Below, piece by piece: positions 1-10,800 of a stretch of 64,000 nt of DNA. How positions within the stretch are numbered: position 1 is the first letter of the stretch; the number at the start of each line of letters is the position of its first letter. The stretch lies in assembly GCF_901709675.1 (NCBI RefSeq), contig NC_051088.1, positions 5,791,664 to 5,855,663 on the forward strand. Reading direction: 5' to 3'. The notes below the pieces were generated by a model that worked only from the letters and a program-made list of their open reading frames with translations, was not told the origin of the DNA and did no database searches. Origin of the DNA: Syngnathus acus. Taxonomy: Eukaryota > Chordata > Actinopteri > Syngnathiformes > Syngnathidae. Made by a program: the position numbers and the translations under genes.

Positions 1-126
1 TTTTGATTGCCTCTCTTCCTCCCGACGGTCTAAAACCATCTGTAGCGTTTCCTGTAGGTTCTCAGTCTTCTTTTCTTGGAAGCCGAGAGCAGAAGCAAGC
101 TCAGGGCGGGGGACATCCACCAAGCA
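1..126 (-). CDS. dffa: DFFA coding exon 4, partial
   Basis: Encodes residues 138-179: CLVDVPRPELASALGF through VLDRREEERQSK, the predicted helix after the linker. Acceptor TGTTCCAG. The exon or gene continues off the left edge. Confidence 0.9.
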
Positions 127-314
127 CTGGAACATGTGACACAGATTTTACACAAAGTACTCATTTAGATGACACATAATGGAAGACAGTGTTTGTATTG
201 GCTTGTGCAGATACTGTACCTCAGAGAGAGGGTATCTCTCTCTCTCTCTCGCTACGCGCACGCACACACACACACACACACACACACGCACGCACGCGCG
301 CGCGCGCGCGCGCG

Positions 315-390
<76 letters not shown>

Positions 391-1504
391 GACAAACAGG
401 ACTGGCACCTGTAAGTCTTCCTCACACATGAGGATGATGCTGGCCAGGTCTTGTTTCAGCTGCAAGGCCAAGTCCAACCATGGTGTAGTTCCATCAGTTG
501 CGTCCACAGTGTCGCTGCTCTCAAGTATCACGGAATCCCTTGCCATCCACGCTGTGCCACCATCAACTGCAATGGAAGGCACAAAGAGGTGCACAGAATG
601 CCATTCAAATTAAAAAAGCATAACAAAAATCAAAATAAAAAGATAAGATAGTAAATAATTTTAAGGCTGAATCAAATAGGCTCACCTCTGCGAAGTGGCG
701 ACCACGTTTCCTTTTCATGCAGCAACATGAACTTTGTGTTTAAGGGTAAACACCAAAAATAGGCTTCGTCCTCAACTATTGTCCCATCATCTTCTAAGAC
801 CACTGTGACTGGGTCATGTGGTGTGAAACCAAGAAACTCACTTCCTGAAATGAAACAATTGGACTTTGATGATATCACAAGAATAACGTCACTAACATCT
901 TTGAATGCTTCTCTCACCTGTGGACATACTGATCAGAAATGCTTGTGTGTTGAGTTGCTTATTTGAAAAGAAAAAAAATAGTCTCGATATCACTACAATA
1001 TCATATTGAATCCCGGCAAAACTTTTGGCCAACGCCTGGTGATGACTAGCATTTAAGGAATGAGAGGACAGGAGGGAGGTATGTTTTTCACTCGTTTCAC
1101 GTTCAGCTCCAGCAAGTTTCAGCACGTTAGAAATGTAGTGAGACAAATAGCCAGCTCTTGATCATGGATAAGATTCTGCGGCCACGACAGCAGTGCTGAG
1201 ACGACTGTTAGTAACAAGTCAATGTAGGATTCATTACTGCTCTATACATTATAAATAAAAACGATGAATGCGGATCACAGAGTCGTTCATATGAAACAGT
1301 TTTAACATTAAATTCGATGTTAGCCTTGTTTTTTTGTGCACGGGCTTTACAACGTTTTTAAATCAAGCGAGGCATCAACAAAGTTGTGTTTAAAATGTGC
1401 ATCATCTCACCTTTAACCTTCAGCTCCTCAAGCGAAGGAACGACCAGGCCATATGACTTCTGGCGTGTAAAATTGCACACCTTACACGGCCTGCGATCCG
1501 CCAT
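1..1504 (-). CDS. dffa: DFFA (ICAD/DFF45), 5' part of gene, four coding exons, truncated by window edge
   Basis: The product is the inhibitor and folding chaperone of the caspase-activated DNase (DFFB/CAD). In apoptosis caspase-3 cleaves it and frees the nuclease to cut chromatin. Four exons on the minus strand (1504-1411, 844-686, 566-409, 126-1) join in frame through GT/AG introns into 179 residues. An N-terminal CIDE-N domain spans about residues 5-84, with the acidic motif LEDDGTIVEDEAYFWCLP at 48-65. DATD at 106-109 followed by G aligns with the human caspase site DETD117. The sequence SIILMCEEDLQ leads into a helical segment ending near EEERQSK, where the window stops. Start: the ATG at 1504 begins MADRRPCKVCNF, matching the family N terminus. 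The gene is head to head with PEX14, as in mammals. The C-terminal part, including the second caspase site, lies outside the window. Identification rests on recognised family similarity, not on a search. Confidence 0.93.
127..408 (-). repeat. DFFA intron 3, mostly alternating purine-pyrimidine microsatellite
   Basis: A 282-bp intron. About half is a compound simple repeat on the plus strand: (TC)n at 236-251, (CA)n from about 260, (CG)n at about 297-315, then (CA)n to 388. Continuous alternation of CA and CG is the classic Z-DNA-prone composition. On the transcribed strand it reads (TG)n/(CG)n and lies 20 bp after the donor of exon 3. Confidence 0.9.
409..566 (-). CDS. dffa: DFFA coding exon 3, with the first caspase site
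   Basis: Encodes residues 85-137, starting VDGGTAWMARDS and ending SIILMCEEDLQ. DATD-G at residues 106-110 is the counterpart of the human DETD-S caspase-3 site. Acceptor CCATTGCAG, donor CAG|GTGCCA. Confidence 0.92.
686..844 (-). CDS. dffa: DFFA coding exon 2
   Basis: Encodes residues 32-84, most of the CIDE-N domain, including VTVVLEDDGTIVEDEAYF. The acceptor is TTTCATTTCAG and the donor G|GTGAGC. Phase 1 at both ends, 159 bp. Confidence 0.92.
1411..1504 (-). CDS. dffa: DFFA coding exon 1
   Basis: Encodes residues 1-31 plus the first base of codon 32 (MADRRPCKVCNF to ELKVK), the start of the CIDE-N domain. The donor is G|GTGAGA, read on the minus strand just below position 1411. Confidence 0.92.
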
Positions 1505-1600
1505 TGTGCGCAGAAACGTAGAACTATTATGGTTATTAAGAATCCAGGAGCGCTCTCAGTAGTTGGCAGTTTCGAATACAGGAACGCTGTTGCCGAAAGG

Positions 1601-1618
1601 AATTGTGGGATATGTAGT
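1601..1618 (-). promoter_or_regulatory. ZNF143/STAF-like site
   Basis: The minus strand reads ACTACATATCCCACAATT, close to the known ZNF143 promoter motif ACTACAATTCCCAGAATGC. That motif is enriched in TATA-less and divergent vertebrate promoters. It lies about 100 bp upstream of the DFFA start codon. Confidence 0.55.
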
Positions 1619-1747
1619 CCCTTTTGCGTACACATCACTTTCCCCTAAAAGTACAGTAGCTACTTTCCGAAAGAAGCTATATGTTTAAACTGTGGGTGGA
1701 ATGCATGCCCCGTTTCAAATGCAAACTATATCTATATATTTATTGAG

Positions 1748-1752
1748 CCAAT
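1748..1752 (+). promoter_or_regulatory. CCAAT box (possible NF-Y site)
   Basis: GAGCCAATTC lies 98 bp upstream of the PEX14 start codon. A five-base match alone is weak; its position in a short divergent promoter raises its plausibility. Confidence 0.35.
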
Positions 1753-1849
1753 TCAAATTTAATGTTTGGGTTTCGGTCAGCGAGTGCGCTTGACTTTGAG
1801 CTCAGACAAAAGCAATCAAACACCGAGCAGCCTTATTGCTAAGTGCAAG

Positions 1850-1885
1850 ATGGCATCCACGGACCAGTCTGATCCACCAGCACAG
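1850..1885 (+). CDS. pex14: PEX14 coding exon 1
   Basis: Encodes [12 protein letters not shown], matching the human start MASSEQAEQPSQ. Donor CAG|GTCAAT, phase 0. Confidence 0.9.
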
Positions 1886-4280
1886 GTCAATAATGTCACT
1901 TGTCTGTTAATATCCATAGGCACGAGCATGCGCTCTTGCAGCGTGCACTTTGTTCTTTAAATGCCACTACATTCGGCCTCGTCTGGCTGCTTTCATTCTG
2001 GAATTATTAGCATAATAGCTAGCTAGCAATGTGCGGTAGCTCTGGAAAGCGTTCAAAAGTTGCAACGCCATAAATGTCATCAAACCATTTTTGCGTATTA
2101 TTTAGTCATTAGAGCAGAGGGACTCTGTCATGAACTGTGTCATGGACTGTGTTGATGTACAGTTAACAAGTTGACCTCGTCAAGATGGCAAGGTTTGCTG
2201 TCTTTGTGATTGTTTATTAACTTCCGTACCCCGTCGACTACTAAATCAAATGAACACAAGCACCTTCCCTTTTTTGTGGTGCAGTAAAACGTTAAAACGT
2301 GGTGCACCATCCAAGATTGGAAGTTATTGGACTCAGATTCACAATGTTGACATTTTTGATGTCACGTGCATGGAACAGGGAAGCAAAGGTGTTGTCATTG
2401 GCCTTTTCTAGAAGTTCAATATTTAATATAAATGCTCAGTCGTGACACTTGTTCATTTCCCATGAGTGATAAACACGCTTTGGCAGCCATCAATAGCTTA
2501 TACTCATTAATAAGGCGTAACGTCCCATAGTTGTTGCTTGAAAGTATCCTGTGCCTTTGCAGAGGAAGGTCGATGGGTTAACAGGCGCTAAGTGCGATCC
2601 CTCGCTACTTCGCGTTTCGTTTATCGCGGCTTCACTACATCGCGGATTTTTTTTCCAAATTAAAAAATCATTACACATTTCAGCATTCACACACAATTTC
2701 TACAGAAACTCTACATTTTGTCATCTTAATCATTGACAGTCTGTCAGCTACTGGTCAATACTGTAGGTTGGGAAACAATATCCTCTTAACAAATCTGTAA
2801 CTGTTAAGGTCAGGTAAGTATCTGTGATTAATAATTAAGCACAAGGACTTTGGTTCTGCGGCATCAAACATGACCAAGTTGATACATGCACTTCATCAGT
2901 CATCCAGCAGGTGGCACTCTAATACTGTTTCTTGTTTACACCCAGGCTGCCCTTCCTCCTGGTAATGATGCGCCGGCTCCCCTCAGAGAAGCACTGGTAA
3001 GAAGTAAACTTTTCACTCATTAAAAACAACTGACTAGAATCTCTAGCAGAAATTCAGTTTACAGTTTCTTTAAAGCAAGCACGTATAAATGAGAGCATAT
3101 TGGATATTTTTAATCTCATGTAATCAGGAAACCGTGTTGTGATGAATATGTTTTAATAAATAATGGGCGTTATACTGTTATTTATATGGTATATACTGCA
3201 TTTGCAGTATCTCATCAGAAAGGAAATCAGTGGTAGTGATTTGCAGAAAGATACACATGGAGCAAAGTTTTAAACAAAGTTTCAATACATCGCTTACATA
3301 TAGGCGGTAATGCCACAATGCATGAGTGCAGATGTTGCATATGTCTTAATTTGTGGATTAGTGAATTAAAACAGAGCCAATCATAAAATGTGCACGAAAT
3401 GGTAAATATTGGTAGACCTGATATAGCCTAGATTAGATCAGTGGAAAGTTTAATTTGTACACAAGCAAATTTAAGCTCTGTTTTCTGATCCCCATTAATG
3501 TTTTTTATTATTATTTTTTTTTTAATAAGATTCAAGATTAACTTTTGTTTCCTTATTATTAAATCCAGGTAAAACCCACCATCTGCTCAGAAAGTTGCAA
3601 CGTGCTTTATAGCACCTCCTACTCGTTACATTGAAATAAATTTAACATACATCTGCCAATATAAATTTTCCACCGGCTGAATACGGAATTTCTAAAAAGT
3701 AAAACTTCTCTTACGGTGTAGCAACCCCACGGCTGAGCAATAGAGAGAGTGACTGCATCATATCAACTCATTTAATGCAAGAGGTGAATGCAAGGTTGGC
3801 AACATTTAAAGTCGTATCATCACTTTTCAGTGGCGATGTGTAAAGTGTTTAAATGTACCCATAAGCAAGTTTACATGATTAAAGACAGTGAATTGTTGTT
3901 GCCAAGCAGTGTACTGTACATTAAATGTCCTTGTATGGATGCAGCATAGCATCCAGGTTAGGAGTTGGGTATTGTTTAGCCAACATGTCTCAATGTCATT
4001 CACCATCATTCACATCCCCTCGCAGCCCCCCCACCACATCATGCCTTCATGCCAAGGCTAATTTAATCCTGGGGTTATTGATTGTGGGAGCATTCTCTCA
4101 GGCTTTCTTTCAATTTACTTCAATTTCATCATCCCATATCGCTTCAAGACGGCCTTCTCAAAAAGGGGCAGAAATTCTTGTTAGGAGGGTTCTGATTCGA
4201 GACTGGTTGACAAGCAGCAACCCACCCACCCCCCACCGCACTCCATACACATACATGCACGCACATGTACACGCGCGCGT

Positions 4281-4370
<90 letters not shown>

Positions 4371-4781
4371 GACTGCCCTCACTTGCGGTCCCTTTTCTCC
4401 TTTCTCTTTTTGATGAGCTGCTCTTTCCCAGTTAAGTGGATTATTACAGTAGGGATAATTCTTGTCACATGGCATTATTTGGATGCGGTGAATAATTGAA
4501 ATTTGTGTCTGAAAGGATTTTATCTGGATGAGAGGAAAGGGAGTGCCGGCAGGGTTGGGAGGGCATTGAGTGAGCGAGCTAGCAAGAGAGTGAGAGACCA
4601 AGAGAGAGCGAGACCATGTGCACATTTGTATAACATTTACGTGCACGTGCATGTCAGACTGGGGGTACCAGTTCAGTTTAGGGGTTCTGATTTAGCCTCG
4701 ACCAAATCAGTAGGCCCGAGCACACTGCACCACGTGGGCTTTCCTTTGTGGTAACGGATGTCCAGCTGAGTTTAAGTATTG

Positions 4782-4824
<43 letters not shown>

Positions 4825-7800
4825 AAGAGAGAGCAAGAGGGCGAGGATGGGAGAGACTGGGACAACCATGTTTGACTGGTGTACCAGTTGCTGCCAGCCG
4901 CTCGTGTTGCCTCCAGCGCTGCTCTTTGCCGACTACTCAGCCCGACTTTCTCTGCCCCCCCCTTCCTACCGCTCGCCACCTACCGCTCAATGGTGCCGCG
5001 CCGTCGACCCTCCCTAGCTTCTTCTTGTCTTTCATACCTCTGTGCTAAGAGTTTTCTTCTCTGCCATTAAAGTATCTCAAATGTAATTGTCTTGAATTTA
5101 ACAGGCCAATAAATACCGGGGTCAAAATAAAATAGCGTGAAGTGGGCCAATGGAAAAATTTGTAAAATTTTGGTGGAAACCATATTTATGGCTAAATAGT
5201 AAAGTAGGACAATCCCTGTTTTGTCATTATTTATTTTTATTATTAAGTTTAACTTTTGCTCTAAGGACAACATAGTGAAACTACAGTTATGTATTATTGT
5301 TTTTGTATTCTTATATTTTTAAAGGTGAGTCTATAAATATTTGCATCACTAAGCAAAATGTTGATCCAACTTATGAAGTCTTTATAGTGACTGTGTGAGG
5401 ATGTATGAAATATAAACTGAGGATGTTTTTTTGAAATTTATTTTTAGAGCACGACAAAGAATTGTAGAAACATCGTTGCTCTCGCTGCAACTTCAAAAGC
5501 CCCTCTTCCCCAGGATATTTAGCGACTATGATGAAAAATTTAGTGAGCGTTAAATAAGCTGCTTTGAAGTGATCAGTTGCAGCTCAGCAGTCTCCAAATT
5601 TCTGTCGCCCTTCCGCAGCCGCCGTCATACTACAGAGGTTGGGTGTTAAGCACTGGAGTTGGCGGGGGGGCACCTGAATGTGTGTGCCAGCAATAATCAG
5701 TACAGCCACAAACATGAAGGCACCTCTGCCAGTGCTCTCTCCTTTTGACTCTGAAGCCTTTATTCAGCAGAATAGTTTACTGCTCTTCCCCTGCCAGCTG
5801 TGCAGGCTGATGTTCTTTATTTGTCACCCCCAAAAAGAGATTTTTCTATTCTTTGTGTGTGTGCGTGTATGTGTGTGTTATGTAAAATTGTATCACATGC
5901 TAAGTCTCAAGTCATGACAATTCTTTAGTCTCTCCTCCTTATTTTGCAGTTTTTCACACAAGAGTACACTCTCTTAATGTCTGATGGATTTAAAATACTC
6001 AAATTTTAAAACTGACACAAGTAAAAAAATGAAAGAACATTTACTGCACATGCTTTTGAATCGTGGACCAGCAGAATTAAAAGGAATCTTTAGAATAAAC
6101 CAGTGTTTTGTTTTGAGCTATTTGTGGGAGTTTTTAGCTGTGTTTTGGGGCCTTTATCCTTTGAGAAAACCGAGGATTTGCATCCTGAACTGAGTTTTCT
6201 GACACTGGCAATCACGTTTTGTTCCAGTGTCTTAATTGTCGTTAGAGTTCATTGTACAGTCATACAGTCCATTCATTGTGTAGCAAAGCAGCCCCAGAGC
6301 ACAAATGAACCTCCTCCATGTTTCACAATTGGCACAACATTATTTCGTGTTTCTTTTTTTTTTTTTTTTTTGCACCCGTATTTCCCAAAAAATGACCATT
6401 GTGGATTTTTTTTTTTTTTTTGCCGGCAGAGTACCAAAAACTTTGTTTTCATGCACAAGCAAACAGGTGTTTGTCTTTTTGCACACATATCAGGCCTAGC
6501 TAAAATAATCTATATTTTAGAGAGTTATTATACCCTTTACAATAAATGCCTCAGTAACGCCCCATATAATGTTCCCCTGTAACAGCCCAAGACCTACTGA
6601 AAAAGTCTTTGGAGCCATACCTTAAAACCAAACTGGAAGTTGGCCATTTTGAATTTCAAAATTTCAAGCTGTGGTTGTTTAGCATGAATATGTAAAATGA
6701 TTATTATTTTTCCTTTATTTTGTGATATGCCATTACTCCATTATGCCATTTCTCTATTGTGCCAGGACCCCAAAGTTGCCAGTTTTTTGAGGGGCCCTTT
6801 ATGGCTACTCGCAGCTCTTGTAATTTTCTTCTCCTAACATTCTGATTTGTCAAAAGAAAAGTTTCAAAAAAATACCGCGGAAGTTCTCATCTCTGTTAAT
6901 TCATACTTCACATTCATCACTTTTTAATATTCATTATTTCAAATTTTAGGGCTTGCAAGTTGCAGCACTCTCCAAATTAATTATTTGGGAGTCACTGATG
7001 ATTCTGCTATGTTAACTCAATTCTGTCAGGAAACTAGGCTACCATTTAGTTAGTCAAGGGAACCTTCAGAGATCTTTCCTTTTTCCTCTTTGCTCATTAC
7101 TTTCATTGTAATTGTAATCCTTTATTGGAGTTGTCTGCCGTAAAGGAGAGTTATGGTCCGAGCGGGGGCAAGAGGCTCAGAGATATTTCATGATTATTGA
7201 GGAAGATGGTCACTAGGTGGCAGGCACTAGTTTGGCCTCTGTGTAATTACTGGGTGTGGAAGTGAAAGTGCGGAATTGCCTGATTTCCGACACGCGACTT
7301 AAATAAATGGCATTACCTATGACCACACTTTGAGTAGATTCTGACATATTACTCGAGCGTAATCCTCTGAGTGCGGGATAAAAGCCAAGTCTGTCTTTGA
7401 AAAGTATGAGTTGTTTTTGCAGCACAACAGTCTTGGTGCATCATGCGCTGCTTGTTTCAGTGGTTAATGATACAGGAAGGGCCCTCCATTTTATTGTTGC
7501 TGTGTTGCACTACCCCACCCAACCGCCCCCCACTCCACCCCACCCCACTCAACCCGGCAGCCAGCATCCTTAGAGGACTCTGAATGAATTCTCACTGTCA
7601 TGTCCAAGGACGAGTGGCACAGGGTCAGCTAATTGCTTTTATGATTATGATTTCACGTCAGATTTATCGTGCATGCTCAGAGCACATCTTGCTGCCGACA
7701 TTGCTGCCTTGAATGAGGGAAAATGAGTTTACAGCTTCTGGCTTGGGCTTCTTGTTGAAGCGCAGGTCACACTTTTTGACTCATTAAGGTTGAACGCAGG

Positions 7801-10800
7801 AGGTGAATCACACTTGCTTTTCCTGTTTAGCCTTTCTTTTTCATGCACTTGATTTGTATACCATCGGAAGATAATTTCTTTAGATATGAGCTGAGTTTGA
7901 AGGCATTGAAGGAAGAATGACACAGACAAGGCTTTTTTATTTCTAAGAACTTGTTTTTATAAGCCATAAATCTTTTCTTTGTCTCTGTTTGCAGATGAAA
8001 TCATTTAGCTTATTCCCCTAATAGTGTGCCAAAATTACCAGTTGACTTCTTTTTGAAGTTGGCAACTCCTTTCTGTTGGTTCCACCCACATCATTCAAAT
8101 TGATGAGGCCAGATGATTCCAGCCCAGTTTATGAATTTGATCTATTTTGTGGTTTCTGCTTTTGCAGATCTGGACTTGGATCTGCTTTACCAACACAGCC
8201 TTTTATCTTGCCTTTTTATTGAGTGAATTGGGGATCCTTTAATTCACTGAAAAGTACCAAAGCTGTTTGTGTGGATTGTGTCATCTTTTGTGGCTCTTTG
8301 GTTTCAGCAATTATTTTTGACCCGGTTTTGACCTTGCTGGTTAGGCCACATAGTGACTTGTTGCAGATGTATCTCAGGAAAATGTTTTTGTCAAAGCTAA
8401 TTTTACACAAAATTCTGTTGGGCAACCATGTGTTTGGTCTGTGACCAAGCCAAATTCAATGTTTGCTTAGAAATGCGTTTGTCAATTTAACGTTTGCTTA
8501 GAAATGCGTTTGTCGTGTTTTGTCTCAGCAAGATGAGCAATGTAAACAGTCTGGGAACAGTGTTGTAATTTCTCATTCTCCCACAATTTAGTGAACTGTC
8601 ATAGTGTATTTATTTGAGAAATTATAGAAGACTGATTTAATTGCACATCGTCATTTTGCTCCAGTACTGTGGGGAAAGTGGCCTCACCGAGCCGAGGCTT
8701 CGTTCCTCTTCTGCTTTGTAATTACTTCCGCTTGATTTATCATCTTTTCTTTGTGTTTACGGTCGCAAACTGCCAGAGTGAGCGACTTGGTCGGCGAGTG
8801 GCTCGTCTCCTTGCAGCGAGGTTGGAAATCTCCTGATGAATCGGAGACGTCTCCGCTGTCAAGACTGCTTACATCGCTCTCAGCCTCCAATGTCACTTTC
8901 AAGGCATAATTACACAAGTTGTGTTGATTAGTATGAGAAGCAATTACGTCTGCTTTCCGCCACAAAATGAGAATGTGATGGCTGTTGATTGACAGGAAGC
9001 AGCCTCACTTTAATAGGTAAATGACTATGGTAATTCAAGTACTGAGACCTTTTTATTTGTCAGCATATTTCTCACTTTTTTGGGACGTCTTCTCGAGTGT
9101 GATTTAACATAGCAAACGTAATTCTCCCCTCCGCCATCTTTTTTGTCTCTACTAAACTGCAAAGCTGACACCACGCTAAACCTGCTGCTTTTTGTCTCAT
9201 ATCCAGAGATGTAATAACAGTTGCTGCATATCTACTTAGTGTGGAAAACAGGGAAAAAGACAAGAGTGCCATGTGGTATAAGTACTCTGTTAAACTAATC
9301 CCCACTCCCATTTCATCTGTCTCCACCATAAGTTATCTGATCATTTGTATGCGAGCACCCCCACAGCGACAGATATTTTGTCTAAATGCTGGCTTTCCCT
9401 CAGTGCATTTTGCAAACCACACTTCTTAACAGGCTGCTTAGACTAATTATGTAATTAAAAAAACTGCCTTTTGGGAAAAATTTTAATTAAAGAACCATAG
9501 TTCTTGCTCAGGGTGTATAGCTATGGATGAGCTCTGTGCTAAAATAAGTATTTATCATACATATGCGTAAAGCTTTACGCCGTGTAATTTAGATGTTTGA
9601 ACTAAGAGTGACCATTTTAATCATGTTGACATTTGATTGGCCCAGCGACCAATATCATATTTCTTCCTTTGTTAACTGAACTTAGGCCAATCAAGTAATT
9701 CCTTGTTTGCCTTGGTAGCCCCTTATACAGTCATACATGCATAAATAATCAAATAATTTGCTCTTGCAATCCCAGCTGTAATTCATATAGATGGAACACA
9801 GACTGCATAGTGGAAACGCACGTGTTGACAAAAGGCTCGTATGTCACCTCGAAGAAATGTTCGAATGTAAATTATGAATTTATGCTTACGTGAATGCACT
9901 TTATACAAAAGGAGGGTAGGGGAGGTTTAAAGGAGATTCAACTTGGTGTTTTTGACTCTTTCTCAATCAGTAATAAAAGTCCTAGATGTGCAACAATCGA
10001 CTTGTTTGAAAGCAAATGAATGCACTGTTGCAGAAAGCAAGCTTGTACACTAATAATGTACTATACAACAGCATATTAACGTATTGACTAATAGTTCCGT
10101 CAAGACTGTAATAGCAGTTTAATGGAATATGACAACTAGAATATATTGCACATCTTACTTTTATAGGGCCTACAGTATGAAGACATTTATTAGTTTTTTT
10201 TTTAATCCCCCCCCCCCCCCCTTTTTCATTATTTTGTGAAGTTAATTGCTTCCCCCCAACAATGTTTTCTCTGAGAGAGTGGCAAAAGTGGTAATGGCTA
10301 TTAATTAATGTGTCAGTTTTCTGTTTTTGATTAAAAATAATGAAAGCAAAATGCTAATGGGATTTCATCTTTTCTCTGTGTATGGTTTCCTGAGATTGCG
10401 GCTTTATCTGGGGAATCTAAAATAGCGATAGTGAGTGCTAATAAATTAGGGTAACAAAAAATGAAACTCATAATCATCTTAAAATAAATCATCTTAAAAC
10501 TAAACAGCACATCACTCTGACTTATGCTGTCTAATTAGCCTCACTTCAAAGTGTTGAGTCTAGTTAAAACTCCTTTGTGTAGAGTATAAAAATGTTTTCA
10601 ACCCCCCCACACCCAGTTTTCCCCAAAGTGGGATTTTAAAGCATTTTTAAAGGCGGCCACCTCAGACTGCATGATGTACACACTTTTCAACTTGTGTGGT
10701 GAAACTTTATCCATTTGTAGCACAAGTGGAAATCCGGAGTGAAACGGCATGGAACACTGGAAAAAACAACCATCCCCTCTGGCTCGCCTAACAATTATTC

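Larger units (their letters stand above)
1505..1849. promoter_or_regulatory. Head-to-head DFFA/PEX14 bidirectional promoter interval
   Basis: Only 345 bp separate the two divergent start codons, so both 5' UTRs and any core promoters must share this interval unless there are upstream noncoding exons. No TATA box is well placed. The interval has a ZNF143-like motif on the minus strand (1601-1618) and a CCAAT box (1748-1752). An ATG at 1762 opens a 26-codon upstream frame closed by TAA at 1840-1842, seven bases before the PEX14 start; it matters only if transcription begins upstream of it. Confidence 0.7.

Noticed and set aside
1766-1885. In-frame N-terminal extension of PEX14 from 1766
   Set aside because: Would start at TTG, not ATG; the ATG at 1850 has good context and matches the family N terminus.
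8684-8965. 93-codon minus-strand frame rich in Ser and Asp
   Set aside because: Looks protein-like in composition, but there are no splice partners and no family match; more likely noncoding.
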